Below, piece by piece: positions 7,966 to 15,585 of a stretch of DNA of 64,000 nt (position 1 is the first letter of the stretch; each line of letters begins with the position of its first letter). Both the position numbers and the translations under genes were made by a program. The stretch is from Verrucomicrobiota bacterium. GTDB lineage: Bacteria; Verrucomicrobiota; Verrucomicrobiia; Limisphaerales; UBA1319. The notes beneath the pieces were generated by a model, which was given only the letters and a program-made list of their open reading frames with translations, had not been told where the DNA came from and searched no databases. The stretch lies in NCBI GenBank assembly GCA_022711435.1, contig JAKLFB010000005.1, forward strand, positions 143,968 through 207,967, read 5' to 3'.

Positions 7966-9961
7966 AATCGTCGCCTGTCCGGGCGGTCGCCAGCCAGCAC
8001 CTCGATACCCCTTGCGCCTGGAGCTCGCGCCGGCTGAGCCCCAGGAACAGATAGCGATCTTCCTCGGCCAGCAGGTGCGAGGCGGCCACCAGCGACTCGA
8101 TACGCCCCCGGATCTCCGCTTCCGACGCGGCCGGGAACGCCCGCTGAACATTCGCGCAGATGCTTCGGAAACCGGCGATGCTCAGCGCGGATTCGACAAT
8201 GGCGCGCTCGATCCCAGCCAGGCAGGTTCGGATCTCGGTCCCGGACCGGGTGTCGATCAGCTCGAGCCCTGCGTCGGTCGCCTCGTAGTCGAACCGGACA
8301 TCCTTCTTCTTCAGGAAGGCGTGCTGCCAGATCTGCACCTGGCGGGAGCAGCAGCGGGCATACTCGGGAAACTCGAAATAGGAGCGGCGGGGGCGCTGGT
8401 TGCCAACCGGCGCGCGGTTCTCAAACCAGTAGGCAAGATCCTCGAGAATCCGCTCGGGCAGCCGGTAGAGCTGCGCGTACGCGGCTGCCGGCTGGAGCTG
8501 CATCCCATACGCCGCGGGCGACCGCTGCAGGGGGCTGTTCCGGTCGATCGAGATCTCGGTCACGTTCCGAGGCGGATTGAGGTGGTACAGCTTCGGAATC
8601 CACTCGGCGATCGCCCGGTAGTGCTCGGGCTTCTCTCCGGGAAATCCGCACAGGATGGACCAAAGCACCCAAACCCCATACTCCGTCGCGTACTTGATGG
8701 TCTGGACATTGGCCAGGGCGGTCACACCCTTGCGCATCAGCTTGAGCACCGGCGTGCTCAGGCTCTCGATGCCGGGCTGCATGAAGTTGATCCCCACGTC
8801 CCGCAGCCGCCGAATCTGATCCGGCCGCAGGTTGGATTTGATCTCGTAAAACATGCTCTCATAGGGACGGTCCTTTTCGAGCAGCGGCAGCAGCTCGTCC
8901 AGGTACGTGTGCGGCATGATGTTGTCCAGAACCTGGATGTGACGGGCCTTCTCTCCATAGCGGGCGCGCATCGCCCGGAGCTCGGCCACGAACTTCGCCG
9001 CCGGCTTGTATCGGTATTTCAGCCGGGTCCCGTTGCACCCGCAAAAGAGGCACTGGCTCTTCTGCCCCCACCAGCAGCCCCTCGAGCTCTCCATCGGCAG
9101 CCCGAAATACCAGCGCCGCCAATCCGGATGCTTCTCGATCTGCTCGAAATAATCGTCGTAGTCCGGCAGCGGCAGGGAATGAATGTCGGTCAGCACGACC
9201 GACTGGGGATCGAAGCGATGCTGGCGGGAAACGATGCCGGCCCGCGGAAAGGGGTGGATCGCCGGATCCTCGATCCACCGGACCAGCTCGAGCACGCAGG
9301 TCTCCCCCTCGCCGGTGCAGGCGAAATCGATGAAGTCGAAGGCATCCACGTGGGCCTGCCCCATCACCCCTTCGCAGTTGGCCCCTCCAAACATAATCAC
9401 CGCCCGGGGATAGCGCCGGCGAATCCGCTTGGCAAACGCCCACGAGGCGGAGTTCTGCCCGAACGAGCTGGTGAACCCTATGATGTCATACGTGGAGAGA
9501 TCCAGGTCCCGCTCCAGGTCATCCAGATACTCGGGCACCTTGCTCGCCACCCGGTCCATGTAGGAATGCGCATCCCGGTAGAGGTCGCGGATCGGACCGG
9601 CGCGCTTGCTGAAGCCGGGCGGCACGATCCGGTAAAAAAACTCGGAGTACTCGGGGGTTTCCGGGTCGAACGCGCGCGCGAAGACGAACTCCGGCGTCAA
9701 GAACGGCGAGCAGCTGTTGACGAAGTACTGATACTCCTTCAGCCCGATGCGCCGGACGAAATCGAAATTGCAGTACTTGACATCCAGCGCATACCCCTGC
9801 TCCTTGAAAACCGCCTTGAGCGAGCTGACGCCGATGGCCGGGAACGAGAGTAGCCCGAAGGGCATGACGAGCATCGCGGTCCGAGGGCGCCTCCGCAGGC
9901 CCGTCGATTCGGGCTGGAGCGCCCTCGCCAGCGCGGGCGAGATGGCATCGATGCCGGTCAT
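7952..9961 (-). CDS. RiPP maturation radical SAM protein 1 family (copy 2)
   Basis: 669 residues and the best match of the two copies to the RiPP maturation radical SAM protein 1 family. It has an N-terminal B12-like domain (MPFGLLSFPAIGVSSLKAVF, MFGGANCEGVMG, CTGEGETCVLEL), then SSRGCWWGQKSQCLFCGCNG with Cys-x7-Cys-x2-Cys, then FMQPGIESLS and SILCGFPGE. The C-terminus carries CCSRQ and a winged-helix-like tail. ATG 9961 has GGA seven bases upstream; ATG 9973 and TTG 10000 are alternatives, the last overlapping the upstream methyltransferase across a run of eight G. It shares domain order with copy 1 but is clearly diverged, so each may act on a different position or substrate. Confidence 0.85.
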   Translation of the reverse strand: MTGIDAISPALARALQPESTGLRRRPRTAMLVMPFGLLSFPAIGVSSLKAVFKEQGYALDVKYCNFDFVRRIGLKEYQYFVNSCSPFLTPEFVFARAFDPETPEYSEFFYRIVPPGFSKRAGPIRDLYRDAHSYMDRVASKVPEYLDDLERDLDLSTYDIIGFTSSFGQNSASWAFAKRIRRRYPRAVIMFGGANCEGVMGQAHVDAFDFIDFACTGEGETCVLELVRWIEDPAIHPFPRAGIVSRQHRFDPQSVVLTDIHSLPLPDYDDYFEQIEKHPDWRRWYFGLPMESSRGCWWGQKSQCLFCGCNGTRLKYRYKPAAKFVAELRAMRARYGEKARHIQVLDNIMPHTYLDELLPLLEKDRPYESMFYEIKSNLRPDQIRRLRDVGINFMQPGIESLSTPVLKLMRKGVTALANVQTIKYATEYGVWVLWSILCGFPGEKPEHYRAIAEWIPKLYHLNPPRNVTEISIDRNSPLQRSPAAYGMQLQPAAAYAQLYRLPERILEDLAYWFENRAPVGNQRPRRSYFEFPEYARCCSRQVQIWQHAFLKKKDVRFDYEATDAGLELIDTRSGTEIRTCLAGIERAIVESALSIAGFRSICANVQRAFPAASEAEIRGRIESLVAASHLLAEEDRYLFLGLSRRELQAQGVSRCWLATARTGDDYVFS

Positions 9962-9983
9962 TGCCGATTCCATGAAACGCGAT

Positions 9984-11120
9984 TCATGCCCCCCCCACAA
10001 ACCAATACGTCTCGCTGCCGTTGCTCTGCGTCAGGTTGCTCACGCAGACAGCCGGATCCCGGATCGAGCGCGACGCCACAAGGTAGTAGCTCACCACGTC
10101 CGTATACCCCGCGCTCGAGTAAGCCGCCCGAAAGCTGCGGCTCAGTTTCAGCGGGTTCTCTTTCGGATAAAGCCGCGCAACGGTCGTCACGATCGCCTTC
10201 AGGTATTGATCGAGCGATTGGCGGGTCAGGAGATAGAGATGGCAGCCGAACCCGGCCGGCAGCCCGCCGGCGCAGAGCCGCTCGATCTCCGGCACGGGAT
10301 TCGCAAGAGAAAGGCCCAGCAATAAACACTTGCCGCCGTCCGCAAGACGGCCTCCCAGCTGCTCGAGTATGCGCCGGATGAACCGCAGGCCGTCGAATCC
10401 ACCGTCGCCGATGACCGGATAGGGGATCCCGTGCGGAATGGGCAGCAGAGGCGGATTGCACGTGATCCGGTCATACCGGCCCGGGGGCAGCGGCTCGAAC
10501 AGGTCGCCTTCGAACCACCGCAGTCGCCGCTCCCATCCGTTCAGCCGCGCGTTGAGCTGCGCCAGCCGCACCGCCCTCGGGTTGATGTCCACCGCATCCA
10601 CCCGGGCCGCGCCCCGGCTCAGGCTCATCAGCGCCTGCACGCCGGTCCCCGTGCATAGATCCAGACACCGCGCCCCCGGCGAGATCTCCAGCATGTTCGC
10701 GTAAAACTCCGAGTCCTCCCCGAAATACACCGATTGAGCCGGATTGGAAAAGTCTTCGGTCAGGACGAGAACATTGTCCAGGAGCAGCACGAAGTAGCCG
10801 CTTTGAACGGCCGTCGCCGATTTTCGCGCCAGGATCTCCTCATCGATCAGCGCCTCCAGGAGCAGCCGGGGCATGAACTGCAGCGCCTCAATCTCGACGA
10901 TCGAGCGAAACAGGAACAGATCGAGCAGCGCCCGGACAGGGGCCGGGAACCAGGGCCGGCTCTGCCGCAGATGGCTCTGGTAGCGGCGATCGATGTAGCG
11001 GTTGCGGTGCAGGCGGCACGCCTCCCAAAAACCGCTGTCGCGAAGCAGCCGGCCCAGCAAGCGCAGCGGATCCGCCTCAGCCCGCGGCGGCCGGGCGCTC
11101 GAAGATTTCGACCGCAACAT
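9984..11120 (-). CDS. class I SAM-dependent methyltransferase (PrmC/HemK-like)
   Basis: 378 residues. The SAM-binding glycine loop is LDLCTGTGVQAL (about residues 145-156), followed by VDAVDINPRAV and the catalytic NPPL (CNPPLLPIP), the tetrad of N5-glutamine and related N-methyltransferases. An N-terminal helical domain of about 110 residues precedes it. The start at 11120 has a strong purine-rich ribosome site (GGGAGGGGGGAAGGA) and lies inside the end of the upstream GNAT-like gene. The extreme C-terminus, QSNGSETYWFVGGA, resembles a segment of the RRE-acetyltransferase gene of the same locus (QSTGTETYWVYVGA). Given its place in the locus it may methylate the modified peptide; the alternative, a release-factor methyltransferase, is less likely because prfB is elsewhere. 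Confidence 0.8.
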   Translation of the reverse strand: MLRSKSSSARPPRAEADPLRLLGRLLRDSGFWEACRLHRNRYIDRRYQSHLRQSRPWFPAPVRALLDLFLFRSIVEIEALQFMPRLLLEALIDEEILARKSATAVQSGYFVLLLDNVLVLTEDFSNPAQSVYFGEDSEFYANMLEISPGARCLDLCTGTGVQALMSLSRGAARVDAVDINPRAVRLAQLNARLNGWERRLRWFEGDLFEPLPPGRYDRITCNPPLLPIPHGIPYPVIGDGGFDGLRFIRRILEQLGGRLADGGKCLLLGLSLANPVPEIERLCAGGLPAGFGCHLYLLTRQSLDQYLKAIVTTVARLYPKENPLKLSRSFRAAYSSAGYTDVVSYYLVASRSIRDPAVCVSNLTQSNGSETYWFVGGA

Positions 11121-11643
11121 TCCTTCCCCCCTCCCGTTCGAGCCGGGCCAGCTTGCTGAACCCATGGATCGCAAGCCGGCCGGCAAATGCGGCGTCGATG
11201 TGCGGCCCCACGAACTGCTCCGCCTCGCTCTCCACCTTTCGCGCCACCAGCAACCGCACCGCCTCCACCTCGCGGAACCGTCTCAGCTCGGCGATCGCCC
11301 CATCGAGGAACCATCCGGCATCCGCCCCCGCCCCGCCATTGGCAAGCGCCTGGTCGACAGCAAATGCCTTCAGAAACGCCTTCTTCCGGGTGAACTCCGC
11401 GAAGGAAAGGATCCCCTGGATCGTCTGCTGCTCTTCGTCCAGCGCGGTGAAAAACACCTCCTCGAGCCTGAAATGCCTCGATCGCAAATTGTAATAATTG
11501 TAGATGAACGTCGGCTTGTAATCGGGCAGCATCAGATACATCATCGCCGGCAGCGCGTCGGGCCGTCCGATGTTCTCTCGGGCCAGAGCCAGGAGGTGAG
11601 CCGCCTTCTTCGAGTCGGCCTCTCTCATCACACAGACTTTCAT
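11077..11643 (-). CDS. GNAT-like acetyltransferase, putative
   Basis: 188 residues. The layout (N-terminal helices, a central sheet with QQTIQGILSFAEFTRKKAFL, a helix AIAELRRFREVEAVRLL, and an end segment GFSKLARLEREGGRNVAVEI) is like a GNAT N-acetyltransferase, where the last part is the usual Gly-Phe turn and final strand pair. The classical acetyl-CoA loop (Q/RxxGxG/A) is not clear, so activity is uncertain. Start ATG at 11643; the gene end overlaps the following methyltransferase start by 44 bases. It lies directly downstream of the putative precursor peptide gene, a usual place for a tailoring enzyme. Family call is from pattern only. Confidence 0.55.
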   Translation of the reverse strand: MKVCVMREADSKKAAHLLALARENIGRPDALPAMMYLMLPDYKPTFIYNYYNLRSRHFRLEEVFFTALDEEQQTIQGILSFAEFTRKKAFLKAFAVDQALANGGAGADAGWFLDGAIAELRRFREVEAVRLLVARKVESEAEQFVGPHIDAAFAGRLAIHGFSKLARLEREGGRNVAVEIFERPAAAG

Positions 11644-11923
11644 GCGGTTGGAACGTCGAGCATGGCCCAGGGCCCCTCCCTTTTCAAGGCATACAGAACG
11701 CCACCCGCCTCGCCGCGCGAGGGCGCGCAGCCTGCACCATGATGTAATCCGGCGCCCCGGACCCGGCGCTGTGGGCTCATGACGCTCTGTATCGTTCGGT
11801 CAAACATGTCGCTGCACTATGCGTTTGCGGTTCACTTTGGGGAGACACGGCAACGCCGGATCGGCATCCCGGCACCCGCCTTTCGGATGCCGCCGGCCAT
11901 CGCGCTTCCGGCATGCGGATCCC
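11644..11923. other. intergenic region after precursor candidate, with hairpin
   Basis: 280 bases between the precursor candidate and the GNAT-like gene. It contains an inverted repeat with 8-base arms at 11862-11869 and 11885-11892 (CGGCATCC and GGATGCCG), 32 bases after the precursor stop on the minus strand. No T-run follows, so it could be a transcript-stabilising or attenuating hairpin and not a strong terminator. Such a gap after a precursor gene often lets the peptide be made in excess over its enzymes. No other gene was seen. Confidence 0.4.
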
Positions 11924-12190
11924 TCACCCGCCCGCGCGGCGGGTGGGTGGAGCGGGGCTCGAGGCCTGGCCGATGCGGCCGAGGTTCGGGATCTTGCAGA
12001 CGGGCCCGACGACGCCGCCCACAATGGCGCCGACGACACCGCCGACAACGCCGCCGACGATGTTGCCCACAATCCCGCCGTTGACCGTGGAAAGCGTGTT
12101 GGTCAGCGCCAGCCAGCCCAGTGTCGTGCGGCCGTTGCCGTATTGGTTATTGATCGAGCGCAGCGGCGCGAAGGTGGGTCCAGTATACAT
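11924..12190 (-). CDS. candidate RiPP precursor peptide with Gly-x-x-Val repeats
   Basis: 88 residues. The N-terminal 37 residues (MYTGPTFAPLRSINNQYG...) could be a leader. Residues 38-65 are seven tetrapeptides: GGIV, GNIV, GGVV, GGVV, GAIV, GGVV, GPVC. The tail is KIPNLGRIGQASSPAP-PTRRAGG. It lies 23 bases after the RRE-acetyltransferase gene and before the GNAT, methyltransferase and radical SAM genes, which is why I propose it as the substrate. The start ATG 12190 has no good ribosome site, and the frame is open upstream, so the N-terminus is uncertain. The alternative reading is a small glycine-zipper membrane protein unrelated to RiPP biosynthesis. Confidence 0.55.
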   Translation of the reverse strand: MYTGPTFAPLRSINNQYGNGRTTLGWLALTNTLSTVNGGIVGNIVGGVVGGVVGAIVGGVVGPVCKIPNLGRIGQASSPAPPTRRAGG

Positions 12191-12213
12191 AAAACAATCG
12201 GTTATGGTTGAGG

Positions 12214-13089
12214 CTAGACAATGCGATCGTAATACTCCAAGTGATATCTGTCGTTGATTTCTCGTTGAAAGACCGCCGTCTTTCGAAAGCCGCATCGGGC
12301 CAGAACCTCGAACACTCGCGGGTCCGAGATGCTCAGGTTGGCCTCCTGGCCGTCGACCGGCCGCAGGCTGGTGACCCGGATCTTCTCGCTGAGGCCGAAC
12401 AGAGAAAGCGTCTCGGCGATCTGGTCGAGCATGGCCTGGACCCGGCCGCTCCAGCCGGTCTCGTCCGGCGTCACAGCGATCGCCTGCAGCGCCACCACAG
12501 GCGCCATTTGCATGTAGCTCGACGAGCAAACCGCCCCGCAAAACTGCCCGTCCGCGCCCACATAAACCCAGTAGGTCTCGGTGCCGGTGCTCTGCTGCTC
12601 CACCATCCGGTCCGCCGAATACAGCGATATCAGAGACTCGATGCTCTGGCCGCCCGGCATCTGGCCCATCCGAACGTGATACACCAGCCCGCCCTCGCGC
12701 ACCGCCTGCACGATGTAATCCGACAGCCGCGGTATGTGGATGACCGGACAGGGCTGAATCGAACCGGACACAAGGCCCGCACCCGGGCGCAGGATCCCCA
12801 GCCGCGACGCAAACCCGCCGCCCTCGACCAGATCGTATTTGCCCAGCCGCCCTGCAATGTGGAACAGATCGGCCCGGATCTTGCGCGGGTCCTCATCCGG
12901 ATGCTCCCGCTCGCAGCGATCGAGCGCCGCCTCCAGGCCCTCGCCCGACTCGAGCAGCTCCAGAACCCAGTTCGTGAAGTCGTTGATGATGACCGCATCC
13001 GGAAAATACGGGCCCTGCAGCGGCACAACGCTCCAGTAGCCGTTGTTCTCCTGGCGCCGAAAATAGCGCTTTGCGATCGTTGCGGTCAT
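12214..13089 (-). CDS. PqqD-like RRE domain fused to acetyltransferase-like domain
   Basis: 291 residues. Residues 1-90 (RYFRRQENNGYWSVVPLQG, then DFTNWVLELLESGEGLEAAL and IRADLFHIAGRLGKYDLV) have the strand-plus-three-helix pattern of PqqD-type RiPP recognition elements, which bind leader peptides. The remaining 200 residues look like a GNAT fold (TETYWVYVGADGQFCGAV, VVALQAIAVTPDETGWSGRVQAML, VFEVLARCGFRKTAVFQREINDRYH). Start ATG overlaps the stop of the upstream radical SAM gene as ATGA. It likely brings the precursor to the modifying enzymes; whether the second domain acetylates or only holds the fold is not known. The domain calls are by pattern. Confidence 0.65.
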   Translation of the reverse strand: MTATIAKRYFRRQENNGYWSVVPLQGPYFPDAVIINDFTNWVLELLESGEGLEAALDRCEREHPDEDPRKIRADLFHIAGRLGKYDLVEGGGFASRLGILRPGAGLVSGSIQPCPVIHIPRLSDYIVQAVREGGLVYHVRMGQMPGGQSIESLISLYSADRMVEQQSTGTETYWVYVGADGQFCGAVCSSSYMQMAPVVALQAIAVTPDETGWSGRVQAMLDQIAETLSLFGLSEKIRVTSLRPVDGQEANLSISDPRVFEVLARCGFRKTAVFQREINDRYHLEYYDRIV

Positions 13090-14252
13090 GCGGAACCGGC
13101 GGCCAGATTGGATGCCGTGAATCGGCGGAAGACATCCAGGTCGTCCGTCGTCATCAGCGCCTCCCATTGCGGCGGATCAAAAACATCGATGTGGAGCGGC
13201 GGCTCCTTGAACACATCGACCTCCTGGTCGGCGAGCGCATCGGTGCAGTAGACATGGCCGGCCAGCCGCCGGACCAGGGGCGAGTGCCAAAGCGTCTTGA
13301 TCCCCTTGGCCCATATATCCTCGATCCGATGCGCCTTGATGTCGCCCAGCCGAACCGGGATGTAGGGGGAGAGCTCGAGCCAGCCGTTCGGGCTGATGCC
13401 CGTCGACCAGCAGTTGGCCTCGGTGAAAGAGTAAAACCAGAGATGCTCGAGCGGATCCCCCCAGTCGACAAAGATGTCCGGCCAGGCAACCTGCGCGTCG
13501 TAGAGGTCGAAATGGAACTTCAGGTAGGCCTCGTCCGAAGGCTGGAGCTGCGCGGCATTGAGCGCGCCGCGGCCCAGGGGCATGTAGGGCTGAAACCGGA
13601 TGTGCCGCACGCCCATCTCGGCAAACATCCGGATGTAATCTTTCGCCTGGCCGATGTTGCGCCGCGTCGGAGTCATGCAGACGGAAAGATCCTGCCACGA
13701 GATCGTCAGCGCATCCTCGACCGCCCGCAGAGCCTTCTCGAAGCTGTCCGGCACCTTGCGCAGCTCGGCATGGCTCTCGGCGTCGATTCCATCGACGCTG
13801 AACTGGATGGTTGTCAGGCCATGATCGCGCAGGCGGGCCAGCGCGTCGCGCGAGGCGAGATAGCCGTTGGTGACGATCGAGACCAGGGGGACGCCCCGAT
13901 CCCGGAGGCGCGCCACGGTCTCGAAGAGCGGGTCCCACGCCAGCGGCTCCCCGCCGCACAGGCAGACGTTATACGGCTGGCACTCGCCAATCCGCTCGAT
14001 CATCAGCCCCAGGTCGGCGTTGTCCTTCTCCTCGAGATCCGTGTCGGAAAAATTGTAGCAGTGGCTGCAGGAGAAGATGCACTTCCGGGAATACATCCAG
14101 GGGATCTGCAGGGGGCCCTTCAGGTTGCACATCAGCTCGTCGCCGTGCTCCTGGTCCCACGTGATGCTCTTGCCTTCGCCTTCGAGTATCTCCGCCCCCC
14201 TCTGGAGCTCGGCCAGCTCATCGGCGATTTCCATTACCTTTTCGTCGATCAT
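13086..14252 (-). CDS. radical SAM protein with degenerate SPASM-like C-terminus
   Basis: 388 residues. CIFSCSHC is a standard CxxxCxxC cluster motif (about residue 60), followed by LCGGEPLAWDPLF, VSIVTNGYL, FSVDGIDAESHAEL and the later strand FQPYMPLGRG. The C-terminal part (NCWSTGISPNGWLELSPYIPVRLGDIKAHRIEDIW) follows the SPASM layout of peptide-modifying radical SAM enzymes, but most SPASM cysteines are missing, so auxiliary clusters are doubtful. Start ATG 14252 was chosen because 43 upstream residues look non-coding and overlap poorly. Its stop overlaps the RRE gene, as commonly seen for radical SAM/RRE pairs. It probably acts on the locus peptide. Confidence 0.8.
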   Translation of the reverse strand: MIDEKVMEIADELAELQRGAEILEGEGKSITWDQEHGDELMCNLKGPLQIPWMYSRKCIFSCSHCYNFSDTDLEEKDNADLGLMIERIGECQPYNVCLCGGEPLAWDPLFETVARLRDRGVPLVSIVTNGYLASRDALARLRDHGLTTIQFSVDGIDAESHAELRKVPDSFEKALRAVEDALTISWQDLSVCMTPTRRNIGQAKDYIRMFAEMGVRHIRFQPYMPLGRGALNAAQLQPSDEAYLKFHFDLYDAQVAWPDIFVDWGDPLEHLWFYSFTEANCWSTGISPNGWLELSPYIPVRLGDIKAHRIEDIWAKGIKTLWHSPLVRRLAGHVYCTDALADQEVDVFKEPPLHIDVFDPPQWEALMTTDDLDVFRRFTASNLAAGSA

Positions 14253-14307
14253 ACCCGCGAATCTCGGCGGCGCCGGCGCCCAGGCCGCCCGCGCATTCCC
14301 AGCCGGC

Positions 14308-15105
14308 TCATTCGCCCAACCGGGCCAGATACCTGAACATCGCCTCATCGAGCGGCACATCCCATCGCTCCTGCCGGGCATGGGGGGCGCTGCGGATGTC
14401 GTCCAGCTCGGCCACCTTGCCGCTCAGATCCGTCCAGTCGTAGAAGACCATCTCGACATTGACCTTGGGGGTCCGCGTCTCGATGAACCGGAGGTCGCCG
14501 GAAGGCCCGAAAAAGACCGTCAGCGCGGCGGGAAGGGCGGCGGGGACGCTGGCGATGACGTTGGTGCCGATCGTGGTCTTGTAAGTGTTCCAGTTGGCGG
14601 CGTTCACGGTGAGATCGATGCCGGGATAGCTCACCCCATCGAGCACCTTGGTCCTCGCGCCGGCGATGTCATAGACCTCGGTCAGGGCCGCGCGCGCCTC
14701 GGCGACGCTCTGGGCGCCCCAGAACTTGTTCGGCGTGAGGGATTGATAATTGCTGGTCGTCAACTCGACGTAGACGTCTTCATTGAAGAAGATCCGCGCA
14801 TAGCTGGCCTCGCGCACCATGCGCGAGACGAGCTCCGACTTCGGCAGGTGGGTCGAGATGAGCGTCACCTCCGTCGGGTTGTTGGTGCGCGACGCCCGCA
14901 GATCCAGGTAATACAGCCCGACCACCGCGCCGTCGCCGCCGATCTGGCGCAGGCGGCACTTGCTGACCGGGTGAGCGGCCCGCCACAAAAGGTTGGAGGC
15001 TAAAATATCATCCACCGGATCGGCCATGGCGGCGGCGATGCTCAGCAGCGCAACCACCAAGCCAGCGCCAATCGTCGTGCGGTGATAGCATGGCATTCGA
15101 TTCAT
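14308..15105 (-). CDS. secreted protein of unknown function
   Basis: 265 residues. A signal peptide is clear (TTIGAGLVVALLSIAAAMADP, cleavage likely after AMA). The mature part is alpha/beta with no motif I can name; it includes a run on strand-like segments such as VVGLYYLDLRAS and ALTVFFGPSGDLRFIETR. It is 55 bases upstream of the radical SAM/RRE pair and on the same strand, so it may be the first gene of that operon or a periplasmic partner. ATG 15096 (three codons in) is an equally possible start. Confidence 0.65.
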   Translation of the reverse strand: MNRMPCYHRTTIGAGLVVALLSIAAAMADPVDDILASNLLWRAAHPVSKCRLRQIGGDGAVVGLYYLDLRASRTNNPTEVTLISTHLPKSELVSRMVREASYARIFFNEDVYVELTTSNYQSLTPNKFWGAQSVAEARAALTEVYDIAGARTKVLDGVSYPGIDLTVNAANWNTYKTTIGTNVIASVPAALPAALTVFFGPSGDLRFIETRTPKVNVEMVFYDWTDLSGKVAELDDIRSAPHARQERWDVPLDEAMFRYLARLGE

Positions 15106-15122
15106 TGGGCCTCCCTATCGGT

Positions 15123-15575
15123 TCAATCTCCAATAACCCACTCTTGTGCATTGACGGGACTGATGAGCACTCTCCGTCCATCCTCCAGTTCAATGACAAC
15201 CATTTCCTTGATGTTCGTCACGTAAGCGCGGAATTTCCCCCACTGGCGATTCCAGAACAACCCTGTCACCGCAAACAGCCCACCGTTCCCCCACAGCCGC
15301 ACCCCCAGGGAGACCGGCTCCGCCGCCGGACCCGACTTCTTCACCGGCCCGAATCGATGCATCCCCATCCGCAGCCGAACAATCAGAAACCGGCTGGGAT
15401 CGATCTCGTAGGCCACGGGCGCCCGAAGATAACAGCCCAGCGCCAGCAAGCCTAGCGCCAACCCCAGATAAAGACCGGCATGGTGCGCCCCCCGCAAAAA
15501 GGAGAATTCGCCTGCCAGAAGTACAATGGCCCCTCCGACGACAATCGAGGATATCGCCAGCACGATGGGACTCAT
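15123..15575 (-). CDS. two-helix membrane protein with bacterial PH-like domain
   Basis: 150 residues from ATG 15575. Two hydrophobic helices near the N-terminus (SPIVLAISSIVVGGAIVLLAG; LYLGLALGLLALGCYL) are followed by a domain with VSLGVRLWGNGGLFAVTGLF, FRAYVTNIKEMVVIELEDG and VLISPVNAQEWV. This is the pattern of the bacterial PH domain family found in membrane proteins (PF10882-like). Ten bases separate it from the HExxH membrane protein upstream, so the two are likely co-transcribed. The role in the locus, possibly immunity or assembly at the membrane, is not determinable. Confidence 0.65.
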   Translation of the reverse strand: MSPIVLAISSIVVGGAIVLLAGEFSFLRGAHHAGLYLGLALGLLALGCYLRAPVAYEIDPSRFLIVRLRMGMHRFGPVKKSGPAAEPVSLGVRLWGNGGLFAVTGLFWNRQWGKFRAYVTNIKEMVVIELEDGRRVLISPVNAQEWVIGD

Positions 15576-15585
15576 AGTGGCAGTC

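Noticed and set aside
6280..9853. Long plus-strand frames across the membrane protein and second radical SAM gene
   Set aside because: Antisense shadows; all recognisable motifs are on the minus strand.
14308..15105. Secreted 265-residue protein as a second precursor peptide
   Set aside because: Too long, with a normal signal peptide and folded-domain composition.
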